From contig NZ_CP136758.1 of NCBI RefSeq assembly GCF_032930845.1, positions 1,379,001-1,443,000 on the forward strand: a stretch of DNA of 64,000 bases. Reading direction: 5' to 3'. The notes beneath the pieces were generated by a model, which ran no database searches, was not told the DNA's origin, and saw nothing but the letters and a program-made list of their open reading frames with translations. The stretch's first letter is position 1. Each line of letters begins with the position of its first letter. This DNA comes from Parvularcula sp. LCG005. Lineage in GTDB: Bacteria > Pseudomonadota > Alphaproteobacteria > Caulobacterales > Parvularculaceae. Both the position numbers and the translations under genes were made by a program. Shown piece after piece: positions 11,734-20,101 of the stretch.

Positions 11734-12864
11734 ATGGCCGAAAGAGTGCTCAGGGCAATCGGATTGATGTCAGGCACGTCTCTCGACGGTATTGATGCGG
11801 CCATCCTTGAAACGGACGGCGACCGGATTACCGCTTTTGGTCCGACCCTCTCGGTTCCCTATGAGGGCAGAACCCGCGCCACGCTGTCCCGCGCCTGCAA
11901 GGCGGCAATCGAAGGGCGCAACGAGGCACAGGATGTTCTCGATGCCATCAACCTGGTCACTACAGCGCATATCGACGCTGTCCGTGACCTTCTCGACAAG
12001 AATGACCTGAACGCCAAGGATATCGATGTGATCGGCTTCCATGGCCAGACCATCCTGCACAAGGCACCGCTGGACCGGTCGGCCGTCGGTACGACTTGGC
12101 AGATCGGGGCAGGCGGCACGCTGGCTCATGAACTGCGGATCGATGTCGTGGACCAGTTCCGTCTGGCGGATATGGCGCAGGGCGGACACGGCGCACCGCT
12201 GGCTCCCATCTATCATCGGGCCCTGATCGAGCGAGACCGGCCCGACCATGCCGTCGCCGTCGTCAATATTGGCGGGGTTGCGAACATCACCTACCTGCCG
12301 CCGCACGCCAAGCCTACAGATATCGTGGCGTTCGACTGTGGACCCGGCAACGGCCTCGTGGACGAGTGGATCTACCGCCATACGGGCGACAGTATGGACA
12401 CGGACGGCGCTCTGGCGCGGCAAGGTCAGGTCAGTGAAGAAGCGGTGCGGCTGATGGCCCTGAACGCCTATCTGAGGCGTCCGCCACCCAAATCCCTCGA
12501 CCGCTATGATTTCAAGCTCAAGGCCGTCGAAGACCTCAGTCTCGTCGACGGCGCAGCGACGCTGACAGCCTTCACGGCGGAGACGATTGCCCGATCCGGC
12601 GCCCTTCTGCCGGAAGCGCCGAAGGAATGGATAATTTGCGGCGGTGGGCGCCACAACCCGGTTCTGATGGAGATGCTGCGGGAGCGGGTCGACGGCACCG
12701 TGCTGACGGCAGAAGACAAGGGTTGGCGCGGCGACATGATCGAAGCGGAGTGCTTCGCCTATCTCGCCGTTCGGCATCTCAAGGGGTTACCCCAGTCGTT
12801 TCCAAAGACAACGGGTGCGCCCGTACCTCTCAAAGGCGGTCACCACCACCATAAGCCGCTCTAG
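11734..12864 (+). CDS. anmK: Anhydro-N-acetylmuramic acid kinase
   Basis: Phosphorylates and opens 1,6-anhydroMurNAc released from murein turnover, giving MurNAc-6-phosphate for recycling. The protein has RAIGLMSGTSLDGIDAAI at the N-terminus (ATPase phosphate loop), IGFHGQTILH, VNIGGVANITYLP, FDCGPGNGLVDEW and ICGGGRHNPVLMEML, all AnmK signatures. The frame extends to a GTG at 11725 and an ATG at 11728. ATG 11734 is preferred because AGAAGGG lies 8 bases upstream (376 residues). The stop codon lies inside a perfect hairpin shared with the convergent gene. Confidence 0.95.
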   Translation: MAERVLRAIGLMSGTSLDGIDAAILETDGDRITAFGPTLSVPYEGRTRATLSRACKAAIEGRNEAQDVLDAINLVTTAHIDAVRDLLDKNDLNAKDIDVIGFHGQTILHKAPLDRSAVGTTWQIGAGGTLAHELRIDVVDQFRLADMAQGGHGAPLAPIYHRALIERDRPDHAVAVVNIGGVANITYLPPHAKPTDIVAFDCGPGNGLVDEWIYRHTGDSMDTDGALARQGQVSEEAVRLMALNAYLRRPPPKSLDRYDFKLKAVEDLSLVDGAATLTAFTAETIARSGALLPEAPKEWIICGGGRHNPVLMEMLRERVDGTVLTAEDKGWRGDMIEAECFAYLAVRHLKGLPQSFPKTTGAPVPLKGGHHHHKPL

Positions 12865-12874
12865 CGGCTTATGG
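12849..12874. terminator. Perfect 12-bp hairpin across two convergent stop codons
   Basis: Positions 12849-12860 and 12863-12874 are exact reverse complements (CCATAAGCCGCT arm) with a 2-base centre. The anmK stop (12862-12864) and the stop of the convergent membrane protein gene (12869-12871) both lie inside it. There is no T-run on either side, so it is a strong bidirectional hairpin, not a canonical intrinsic terminator. Confidence 0.6.
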
Positions 12875-13984
12875 CTGCCACATACCCCGCGTGATTCGGC
12901 CTTCAACAAGATCGAGCTCGGCGACTGGCATCAGAGCGATGTGTCCATCTGTCCCGCGACGCCGAATGGACATTTGCGGGTTCAGACTTTGAGCGGGCGC
13001 GTGATCGGCGTCTGGCTTTGACGCCCCCGAACTGTTTTCTGGCAGGCCTGCATAGACCGCATCGGTCAGATCGCAGGCCGACAATTGCCGATCGATGTCA
13101 GCCGCCATGGTGGACCCGAAAACGGCACGGATGGAGCCACGCATGCCGTCGCGTTCTGCTTCCCACTGATTGTAGAATGAGGCGGCCATCGCGATGAGAC
13201 AGCCGGTCAGCCCGAGCGCAAACAGCGTCGGCCAAACGGCCACGGACTGGCCGAGCAGGGCGACCGTCTCACTCGCTGCCGCCGTGGAGAGAAAGCCGAC
13301 GGCACCAAAGGCTACACCCAGTACCAGTACGGCACCAGCAAACAGACTGCCATATCCCCGCTGGCGCAGAGCAGCGGCCAGATTGCCTTGAAGCAAAGGT
13401 CGGCTGTCCGCCGCCAGGCTGTTATAGGCAGACCGCGTCTGCTCAGCGAGATGCGTACTGGCAAGGTGGCGCACCATGGACTGGCGGTCCGCGCTTGCCG
13501 ACGATGACATTGCCGCGCGGCTCTGTTCGGCGAGGGCTAGCTGATCACTCAACATTTGCTGTACGATCGTCGCGGCGCCCTCACGATGAGCCGTCACACT
13601 CTCGGTAATCGATGCCATCGGCTTTCGAGCCATGAATACGCCCGCCGCCACGGCAAAAGGCAGCAGCGCCGCTATCGTCGCGACGGGGCCAGCAGCAAAT
13701 GTGGACGCGGCAAAGAAAATACCGATCGCCAGAATGCCCAAGGCCGCGAGAACCAGGAACGCCTGCATCAGGAAGGGTGCAATCGTCCGCGCCTGCAGGA
13801 CCGAGACGAACTTTTCATCCCCCAGAAAATGCGAGGTCAGAGGTTCTGTCAGCGTCTTGTCGACGGTCAGGCGAGCCTCATGATCGATGCGCTCCCGAAG
13901 CGATTGCTGATCAGGTGCGTCTGTACTGCGGTCCTTTACGATCGCATCCATTGACGCTGAATATGCTGTGAATTGCTCGTTCAT
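12869..13984 (-). CDS. Orphan membrane protein with two pairs of transmembrane segments
   Basis: I do not recognise the family. The 371-residue protein starts at ATG 13984; the frame runs on to a TTG at 13990. It has a soluble N-terminus of about 65 residues, two adjacent hydrophobic segments (about residues 68-120), a soluble stretch of about 90 residues rich in Ala, Gln and Ser that looks helical (QQMLSDQLALAEQSRAAMSSS), two further segments (about residues 210-270) and a cytoplasmic-looking tail. The pattern of two hairpins flanking a helical domain suggests a scaffold or sensor, but nothing catalytic is visible. About 40 bases upstream lies an imperfect CtrA-like box, TTAA-N7-TTAC (14025-14039). 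Confidence 0.7.
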   Translation of the reverse strand: MNEQFTAYSASMDAIVKDRSTDAPDQQSLRERIDHEARLTVDKTLTEPLTSHFLGDEKFVSVLQARTIAPFLMQAFLVLAALGILAIGIFFAASTFAAGPVATIAALLPFAVAAGVFMARKPMASITESVTAHREGAATIVQQMLSDQLALAEQSRAAMSSSASADRQSMVRHLASTHLAEQTRSAYNSLAADSRPLLQGNLAAALRQRGYGSLFAGAVLVLGVAFGAVGFLSTAAASETVALLGQSVAVWPTLFALGLTGCLIAMAASFYNQWEAERDGMRGSIRAVFGSTMAADIDRQLSACDLTDAVYAGLPENSSGASKPDADHAPAQSLNPQMSIRRRGTDGHIALMPVAELDLVEGRITRGMWQP

Positions 13985-14069
13985 CCCCAAACCTGCCCCT
14001 TTACGACCCCAACTGAACAGAACCTTAACACGAGGTTACGCAATGGGCGAGTGCGAAGACGCCGCGCCC

Positions 14070-15878
14070 TCATTGCGCCGCAGCAATGTAATCGTCGATG
14101 CGTGTCTCGAGCACTGAGAGCGGCAGCGGCCCACCGGTCAGCACGACATCGTGGAATACGGCGACGTCAAAATCCTTACCCAGAGCCGTGTGCGCTTTTT
14201 CTCGCAGCTCAAGCAATTTCAGCATACCGATCTTATAGGATGTAGCCTGACCCGGATAGACGATATAGCGCTCGATCGCTTTCTCGCAGTCGCCGTCCGG
14301 GTTCGGTGTATTGTCTTTCAGATACTGAACGGTCTCCTCCATCGTCCAGCCCTTGGCATGGAGCCCGGTATCAACGACGAGGCGTGCCGCACGCCACAAC
14401 TCCATCGCAAGGCGGCCGAAATCGGAGTAGGGATCTTCGTAGAACCCTATCTCTTTCGGCACGAGTTCTGAATAAAGACCCCATCCCTCTGTATACGCTG
14501 TATACCCGCCAAACTGGCGGAATTTTGGCAGACCTTCCATTTCGATCTGGATGGACCGCTGCATGTGGTGCCCGGGAATGGCTTCGTGATAGACGAGTGC
14601 CTCAAGCTGATAGGTTGGCATGTCCGCCATTTCAGCGAGGTTGGCGTAAAATATGCCGGGCCGAGACCCATCCGGGGCCGGCTGATTATAAAAGGCCTTC
14701 CCTGCGGCACGTTCGCGGAACGGCTCGACGCGGCGAACCTCTACAGGGGCCTTTGGCAGGGTGACAAACAGCTCGGGAAGCCGGGGCCGCATGCCGTCGA
14801 CATAACCGCGGGCCAGCGCGAGATACGCCTCGCGCCCCTCGTCAGTGTTGTCAAAATAGAATTGCTCGTCGGTCCGCATGAAGTCGAAAAACTCTTCGAG
14901 AGTCCCGTCAAAGTCGACCGTCGCCATGATGCCGCGCATTTCGTCATGGATGCGGGCCACTTCCGCAAGGCCGATCTCGTGAATTTCGTCCGCCGTCAGA
15001 TCAGTCGTCGTGTAATTCTTCAACAGCGTATTGTAGAAGGCTTCACCATTTTCGCGCCGGCCGACACCCCAGTCCCCATCAATGATCGGGGAAGCGCTGG
15101 CGGCTTCGACACGGTCTGCAAATTGTTCGTAGGCAGACTGATAAGGGCCGTTCAGCGCCGCCTCCAGCTCATCGGTCAGGGCCTCTTGCTCGTCATCAGA
15201 GAGGTCAAGCTCAGCAATTTTTTTGGCGAAGTCCTTGCGGATCGCATCGCCCGACATGGCGTTACGCGCGCTTTCAACGATGAGCGGGTAGCTGAAGGCG
15301 GGCAGGGGGTAGCCCATCTCGATCTGACCTTCGAGGAAGTCAGCCGACTGAAGCAGCGGCGCCGTCACACCGCGCACGCGTGCGATGTAGGCATTCGCAT
15401 CCGACACCGTATCGATCGAGTGATAGTTGGCGAGAAAAACGGGGATGCTGGAGTGGATGCCGCGGAACTGGCTCAGCGAGAACCGCTGCATGCGATAATT
15501 GTCGAGGGCGATATCATTCTGCAGCGTGTAAACGGCGAGATCATAATTCAGGCGACCATCCGCAGACAGACTTGCGGGATCGAAATTATCCTGCAGGAAT
15601 GCCAGCTGTTCTTCGTACAGGGCGCGTTCAGCATCAGCTGCTGCTTCCGAGCGACTATCCCATTGATCGTAGCTGGTCTTGCGGCCCAGATAGGTCTGAT
15701 ATTCCGGGCTCTGCGCGACCCGTGTTTCCCACTGGGCGTCGAGAACCTCGATCAGGCGAGCATCATTTTGGGCAATCGTTTCGGCGGACAGTGATGTCTC
15801 AACAGGTGTACGGTCAACGGTACCGCAGGCTGTGAAAAGGGCGATGCAGCTGGCGGCAATCAGGGAACGCTTGATCAT
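14070..15878 (-). CDS. DUF885 family lipoprotein (putative zinc peptidase)
   Basis: A 602-residue protein beginning with a lipoprotein signal peptide; LFTAC places the lipidated Cys at residue 18. The DUF885 hallmark HEAIPGHH is at residues 431-438 and resembles the zinc-binding helix of M32/M3-like metallopeptidases. Also present are GIHSSIPVFLANY and the C-terminal ATSYKIGMLKLLELREKA. The family is widespread in proteobacterial envelopes and is usually annotated as a putative peptidase; the substrate is unknown. Start ATG has GGAGACTTCAG upstream. Lies alone between the orphan membrane protein and the PEGA lipoprotein, all on the minus strand. Confidence 0.88.
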   Translation of the reverse strand: MIKRSLIAASCIALFTACGTVDRTPVETSLSAETIAQNDARLIEVLDAQWETRVAQSPEYQTYLGRKTSYDQWDSRSEAAADAERALYEEQLAFLQDNFDPASLSADGRLNYDLAVYTLQNDIALDNYRMQRFSLSQFRGIHSSIPVFLANYHSIDTVSDANAYIARVRGVTAPLLQSADFLEGQIEMGYPLPAFSYPLIVESARNAMSGDAIRKDFAKKIAELDLSDDEQEALTDELEAALNGPYQSAYEQFADRVEAASASPIIDGDWGVGRRENGEAFYNTLLKNYTTTDLTADEIHEIGLAEVARIHDEMRGIMATVDFDGTLEEFFDFMRTDEQFYFDNTDEGREAYLALARGYVDGMRPRLPELFVTLPKAPVEVRRVEPFRERAAGKAFYNQPAPDGSRPGIFYANLAEMADMPTYQLEALVYHEAIPGHHMQRSIQIEMEGLPKFRQFGGYTAYTEGWGLYSELVPKEIGFYEDPYSDFGRLAMELWRAARLVVDTGLHAKGWTMEETVQYLKDNTPNPDGDCEKAIERYIVYPGQATSYKIGMLKLLELREKAHTALGKDFDVAVFHDVVLTGGPLPLSVLETRIDDYIAAAQ

Positions 15879-15916
15879 CTGAAGTCTCCGATAGGCAGAA
15901 TGTCGCGGGACAGCGG

Positions 15917-16261
15917 TTATTGTAGTTCAGGTACGTCGAGCTCTTCGAAATCACCGGAGAGGTCCCGAAGGACCGGGTCCATGGCGATGAGCAGTGGGCT
16001 TGGTGAACTCTTGGTCAGTACCATCTCGACCCGATGATAGCCGGTGCGTGCGATGGTCATGGGCAGGTCTTCATTGACCCCGACACGGCAGGGGCTTTCG
16101 CAAACCGTGCCGTCCGGAAAGGACACCGTCGCCCCTGCAGGCTCGGTCTTGACCAGCACATAGACTGGTCCCTGCCGTTCCTTCACCCAACCCGGTGTGC
16201 TCATCGTGACGCAGCCACCAAGGCCGCCGCAAAGCGCAAAAAGCAGGACGAAAGTTTTCAT
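15917..16261 (-). CDS. Small PEGA-domain lipoprotein
   Basis: A 114-residue lipoprotein. The signal peptide ends LGGC with Cys 17. The mature part holds one PEGA-type beta unit: VYVLVKTEPAGATVSFPDGTVCESPCRVGV followed by a GYHRVEMVL strand, as in PEGA surface-binding domains. Two Cys (CESPC) could form a disulfide. ATG 16261 is preferred over an upstream GTG at 16270. It starts 10 bases after metC stops, so it is the distal gene of the cysK operon. Its role there is unknown. Confidence 0.8.
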   Translation of the reverse strand: MKTFVLLFALCGGLGGCVTMSTPGWVKERQGPVYVLVKTEPAGATVSFPDGTVCESPCRVGVNEDLPMTIARTGYHRVEMVLTKSSPSPLLIAMDPVLRDLSGDFEELDVPELQ

Positions 16262-16271
16262 GGCGGCCACT

Positions 16272-17417
16272 CTATCCGTTGATCGCCCTATCGAACCCTC
16301 GTTCCAGGTCTGCCGTCAAGTCGCCTATATCTTCCAGGCCTGCATGAAACCGCAGCAATTGACGTTTTTCGGTCCATGGGACCGCGCTCCGGTAGGTGCC
16401 AGGCCAGGCGGGCAGGCACAGGCTTTCATAACCGCCCCAGCTGTAGCCGAGGCCGTAGAGACCTAGCGCATCAATAAACCGCCCGGTCGTGGCATCGTCG
16501 GTCCAGTCCGCAATGACGCTGAAAAGCCCGGTCGTGCCAGTGGCCTGGGCCGCCCATATGTCATGGCCGGGATGGCTGGGCAGGCCGGGATGGATGACGG
16601 CAGCAATCTCCGGTCGCGCTTCCAGCCAGCGGGCAAGGGCGAGGCCATTTTCCTGATGCACCGCCAGGCGGCGGTGAAGCGTCCGCAGGCCACGATGGGC
16701 CAGGGCAACGTCCCGGCCTGACACCGACAGACCCAGACTGCGGGCGGTTTTCTGGACCTTTTCGGCGATGGTATCATCTCGGCTCATGACCGCGCCCATG
16801 AGCAGGTCAGAGTGCCCGCCAATATATTTGGTGATGGCCTGGATCGACAGGGCCGCGCCCATGGCCAGGGGCTTGAGATAGACCCCGGCGGCATAAGTAT
16901 TGTCGACAAGCACCGGGATATCGCCAGCCGCCGAAATGATTGCCTTCAGGTCCTGCACCTCAAAGGTCAGAGAGCCGGGACTTTCACAAAAAATGGCGGC
17001 GGTATTGGGCCGGATCTGGTCCGCGATGCCCGCGCCGATCTGCGGATCGAAAAAGCTCGTCTCCACGCCCATGTCACGGAGATGCCCGGCGGCGAAATAG
17101 CGCGTCGGATCATACACACTGTCCGTGATCAGAAGATGATCACCGGACTTCACAACACTGAGGATGGCCAGTGCGACAGCCGCGAGGCCCGACCCCGTCA
17201 GTTCAGCCGTGACTGCTCCTTCAAGGTCGCAAAGGCTCTGCTCGAACGCTCGGTGCGTGGCGGTACCGGCGCGCCCATAGAAAAAGTTCGTCTTGCGGCC
17301 GCGAAAGGTGTCGTAGTCGGCGAAAAGGACCGTCGATCCGCAGTCCACTGATGGATTGACCAGACGCTGCCCATCACAGGGGCGTCCCACATGGCTATCT
17401 TTGGTTGGTCCCTTCAT
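16272..17417 (-). CDS. metC: Cystathionine beta-lyase (Cys/Met metabolism PLP enzyme)
   Basis: PLP-dependent cleavage of cystathionine to homocysteine, pyruvate and ammonia in methionine synthesis. The 381-residue enzyme has FFYGRAGTATHRAFEQSLCDLEGA, the cofactor region TDSVYDPTR, VLVDNTYAAG, and ITKYIGGHSDL with the Schiff-base Lys. GYSWGGYESL near the C-terminus is typical of MetC in preference to MetB or MetZ. The frame is open upstream to 17576, but the ATGA overlap with the GNAT gene (17414-17417) marks the start at 17417. Part of the cysK-csaA-GNAT-metC operon. Confidence 0.92.
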   Translation of the reverse strand: MKGPTKDSHVGRPCDGQRLVNPSVDCGSTVLFADYDTFRGRKTNFFYGRAGTATHRAFEQSLCDLEGAVTAELTGSGLAAVALAILSVVKSGDHLLITDSVYDPTRYFAAGHLRDMGVETSFFDPQIGAGIADQIRPNTAAIFCESPGSLTFEVQDLKAIISAAGDIPVLVDNTYAAGVYLKPLAMGAALSIQAITKYIGGHSDLLMGAVMSRDDTIAEKVQKTARSLGLSVSGRDVALAHRGLRTLHRRLAVHQENGLALARWLEARPEIAAVIHPGLPSHPGHDIWAAQATGTTGLFSVIADWTDDATTGRFIDALGLYGLGYSWGGYESLCLPAWPGTYRSAVPWTEKRQLLRFHAGLEDIGDLTADLERGFDRAING

Positions 17418-17950
17418 CCGCGCCACACCACAATGCCATCGGCCTGATCGTAAACACTGAAGCCCATCTTCTGATACAGCCGCAGCGCAGCGGGATTGTC
17501 GAGGGTACAGGTTTCGATCTGCACGCGCTTCGGACCGCTCGCCCATGCCATCATCAGGACTTCGTGGAAAAACCACGGTCCGAGGCCATAGCCTTGCGCC
17601 TCTGGCACCAGGCCGAAAAACTTGAAGTCGATGTCGGTGGGGTCACTCAGATTCAGTTCAGCGTAACCAGCCGGCCATCCATCTTTGTAAAGAACATAAA
17701 TACGAACGCCCAGGGCATTGATGCGACGCGCCAGATCTTCATCGTCAAGATATCGGCGGCTGACCCATTTGTGCGGTCTCCCGACGGCATCAAACAGGTA
17801 GCGATAGTATGACAGCGGCATGTCGTCCGCCACCATCAGTGCGACCTTACCCGCAGGCGGGGCAGGCGGATTGCCGGGGGGCGGCTTTATCGCCTCAAGA
17901 TAGGTGATCTTGACGGAAATCTTTTCTTTGATGTCCTGCCTCGCCTTCAT
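17414..17950 (-). CDS. GNAT family N-acetyltransferase
   Basis: A 178-residue acetyltransferase-like protein. The GNAT core is visible: GYAELNLSDPTDIDFKFFGLVPEAQGYGLG gives strands 4-5 and the acetyl-CoA loop (Q-G-Y-G-L-G), and IETCTLDNPAALRLYQKMGF is motif B. The acceptor substrate cannot be read from sequence. It is coupled by ATGA overlaps on both sides, to csaA upstream and metC downstream, so it is probably expressed with sulfur amino acid synthesis. Confidence 0.88.
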   Translation of the reverse strand: MKARQDIKEKISVKITYLEAIKPPPGNPPAPPAGKVALMVADDMPLSYYRYLFDAVGRPHKWVSRRYLDDEDLARRINALGVRIYVLYKDGWPAGYAELNLSDPTDIDFKFFGLVPEAQGYGLGPWFFHEVLMMAWASGPKRVQIETCTLDNPAALRLYQKMGFSVYDQADGIVVWRG

Positions 17951-18318
17951 AGTAGTCTTGTTCCGTCAGGTATCGCGCGGTCCGGCGCCGTAAGCACGAT
18001 GGCGCCATCACTGTCCGCAAAACCGAGCGTCAGCACCTCAGAGAGAAAGGGTCCGATCTGACGCGGAGGGAAGTTGACGACTGCCATCACCTGCCGCCCG
18101 ACGAGGGCATCTCGTTCATATAGCGTGGTAATCTGGGCTGACGATTTGCGGATTCCCACGCCAGGCCCAAAATCGATGGACAGCTTATACGCAGGCTTTC
18201 GGGCCTCAGGAAATTCGCTTGCAGAAACAATCGTCCCCAGACGAATATCCACCTTGGCGAAATCGTCAAAAGTGATCGGCTCCAGCGCAGGCGCGGCGGG
18301 ATCGAGAACGAGATGCAT
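17947..18318 (-). CDS. csaA: CsaA-like tRNA-binding-domain chaperone
   Basis: A 123-residue single-domain protein of the EMAP/tRNA-binding OB fold: FDDFAKVDIRLGTIVSASEFPEARKPAYKLSIDFG, then SSAQITTLYERDALVGRQVMAVVNFPPRQIGPFLSEVLTLG. This is the layout of CsaA, a homodimeric export-related chaperone of Bacillus, and of the C-terminal domain of MetRS. Length excludes a full synthetase. It begins 2 bases after cysK ends and overlaps the GNAT gene. The gene symbol rests on domain layout only. Confidence 0.85.
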   Translation of the reverse strand: MHLVLDPAAPALEPITFDDFAKVDIRLGTIVSASEFPEARKPAYKLSIDFGPGVGIRKSSAQITTLYERDALVGRQVMAVVNFPPRQIGPFLSEVLTLGFADSDGAIVLTAPDRAIPDGTRLL

Positions 18319-18320
18319 GT

Positions 18321-19304
18321 TCAGCTCAGCCAGGGCGGCGTGGGTAGCCCTTTTTCTTTCAGCCAGACAGGGTTGTAGAGCTTCGATTGATATCGGTTGC
18401 CGTAATCACACAGGATCGTCACGATCGTGTGGCCCGGCCCCATATCGCGGGCCAGTTTCATCGCACCGGCAATATTGATGCCAGCGGAGCCGCCAAGGCA
18501 AAGCCCTTCTTCCACCGTCAGCGCAAAGAGGATCTTCAACGCCTCGGCGTCCTCGACCTGATAGGCGTCATCAATCTTTGTGTCGGCAATATTCGCCGTG
18601 ATGCGGCCCTGGCCGATGCCTTCCATCACGGAGCCGCCGCTGGAGTCGAGTTCGCCGGTCTTGACCCAGGAAAACAGCTTCGCCCCCATGGGGTCGGTCA
18701 ACGCGATGCGGGTATTGCCCCGTTCCTGCAGCGCGCGCGCAATACCCGCGAGGGTGCCGCCAGACCCGACAGCGCAGGTGAAGCCGTCAATTTTGCCGTC
18801 AGTCTGCTGCCAGATTTCCGGACCGGTCGTGTTGTAGTGGGCGTCACGATTGGCGGTGTTGTCGAACTGGTTGGCCCACACCGAGTTCGGGGTCTCCTTG
18901 GCCAGCCGTTCGGACACGTGGATGTAATTGTTCGGGTCGGCATAGGGGACTGCATCGACCTCAACCAGCTCACCACCCAACAGCCGGATCGCGTCTTTTT
19001 TCTCTTCGGACTGGGTGCGCGGCATGACGATGCGCACATTATAGCCCTTGGCCTTGCCGACGAGGCACAGCCCAATGCCGGTATTGCCAGCCGTCCCCTC
19101 TACGATCGTGCCGCCGGGTTGCAATGCGCCGGAGCGCTCTGCGTCCTCGACGATCGACAGCGCAGCGCGGTCCTTGACCGACTGGCCGGGGTTCAGGAAC
19201 TCGCATTTGCCAAGGATTGTGCAGCCGGTTTCTTCAGAGGCGCGACGCAGTTTGACGAGCGGTGTGTTGCCGATCAGCGAGAGGACGGTTTCATGTGTTT
19301 CCAT
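18321..19304 (-). CDS. cysK: Cysteine synthase A (O-acetylserine sulfhydrylase)
   Basis: PLP enzyme joining O-acetylserine and sulfide to cysteine. The 327-residue protein has IGNTPLVKLRRAS, the Schiff-base Lys 44 in NPGQSVKDRAAL, the substrate loop EGTAGNTGIGL, AVGSGGTLAGIARAL and LGGSAGINIAGAMKLA. The C-terminus YNPVWLKEKGLPTPPWL is typical of the slightly longer alphaproteobacterial form, and no CBS domain is present. First gene of a five-gene minus-strand operon with gaps of 2 bases or overlaps through metC. The upstream 120 bases hold the terminator of the neighbouring outer membrane protein gene. Confidence 0.95.
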   Translation of the reverse strand: METHETVLSLIGNTPLVKLRRASEETGCTILGKCEFLNPGQSVKDRAALSIVEDAERSGALQPGGTIVEGTAGNTGIGLCLVGKAKGYNVRIVMPRTQSEEKKDAIRLLGGELVEVDAVPYADPNNYIHVSERLAKETPNSVWANQFDNTANRDAHYNTTGPEIWQQTDGKIDGFTCAVGSGGTLAGIARALQERGNTRIALTDPMGAKLFSWVKTGELDSSGGSVMEGIGQGRITANIADTKIDDAYQVEDAEALKILFALTVEEGLCLGGSAGINIAGAMKLARDMGPGHTIVTILCDYGNRYQSKLYNPVWLKEKGLPTPPWLS

Positions 19305-19363
19305 GGGGCTCGTTTAGCCGCGTCCCGCCCGCCGGGGCAACGCCGGATCGCTCAACAGGGTAT

Positions 19364-19401
19364 TAGAAAGCAAGAAAGCCGCCGTCCTCTCGGACGACGG
19401 C
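19364..19401 (-). terminator. Intrinsic terminator of the beta-barrel gene
   Basis: On the minus strand the arm at 19401-19392 pairs with 19387-19378 (10 pairs, one G-U wobble) around a GAGA tetraloop, followed by a T-rich stretch (TTTCTTGCTTTCT). It lies 27 bases after the stop of the outer membrane protein gene and before cysK. Confidence 0.85.
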
Positions 19402-19427
19402 CTTGCTCTCACGGGGCGCTGCTACGA

Positions 19428-19952
19428 CTAGAAGCGGTAGACGTAGGATGCCGAATACAGATCGGCTTCTGCGTCATCGTCAAAATCATAGCGTGTGTAG
19501 TCTGCGCGCACGCCGTGCTTGTCGGTGAAGCGGTATTCAGCGCCGGCACCATAGGCGAGGCCATCTTCGCTCTCGTCAATGGCTAAACCTGCGATATCAG
19601 CCTCCACTTCGGAGGTGACCCAACCGGCCCGGGCGAAGACCGAGAATTGATCCGTCACCGGATATTGGGCCTTACCATAGGCGCCAAAGCTGTAGTTAAG
19701 TTCCGCATCGCCACTGACAGCGCCGATCGAGAAATCTTCTTCGCCGACACCGATCAGGGTTTCGGCTTCAACACCGAAATAGTCGTTGAAATCGTAGCCA
19801 GCGCGGAGGTTGACGGCGTCAAAATCCACATCGTCTACGGACAATACGGAATAGCCGATGCCAAGATTGACACCATCAGCGACACTGTCCTGTGCATGGG
19901 CGACGGACAGGGTAGAGGCAGCCGCAAGAGCGGCAATAGCAACAGTTTTCAT
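19428..19952 (-). CDS. Outer membrane beta-barrel protein (porin-like family)
   Basis: A 174-residue protein with a Sec signal peptide (MKTVAIAALAAASTLSVAHAQ) and a mature part of alternating residues fitting about eight beta strands (VNLRAGYDFNDYFGVEAETLIG, FGAYGKAQYPVTDQFSVFARAGW, YGAGAEYRFTDKHGVRADYTRYDF). It ends YSASYVYRF with terminal Phe, the outer membrane insertion signature. The frame is open to 20078, but ATG 19952 has AAAGGAG at ideal spacing and a signal peptide. It resembles the OMP_b-brl porin-like family; no transported substrate can be inferred. Confidence 0.88.
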   Translation of the reverse strand: MKTVAIAALAAASTLSVAHAQDSVADGVNLGIGYSVLSVDDVDFDAVNLRAGYDFNDYFGVEAETLIGVGEEDFSIGAVSGDAELNYSFGAYGKAQYPVTDQFSVFARAGWVTSEVEADIAGLAIDESEDGLAYGAGAEYRFTDKHGVRADYTRYDFDDDAEADLYSASYVYRF

Positions 19953-20101
19953 CACGAGGTCTCCTTTGACCTTCAAGTTCAGGTGAGGGATCGGCCGATC
20001 CAGTGAGCGTGATGTGCGAAGGGGAATATTGCGTTGCAACGGGGGCGGAGGGTGAAGACAGGTTTGCGCTCGGCGCACGAATGCCAGTCTTGAACTGGCC
20101 T

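Noticed and set aside
14565-15794. 409-codon plus-strand frame opposite the DUF885 gene
   Set aside because: Antisense shadow; the DUF885 frame has a lipobox and HEAIPGHH.
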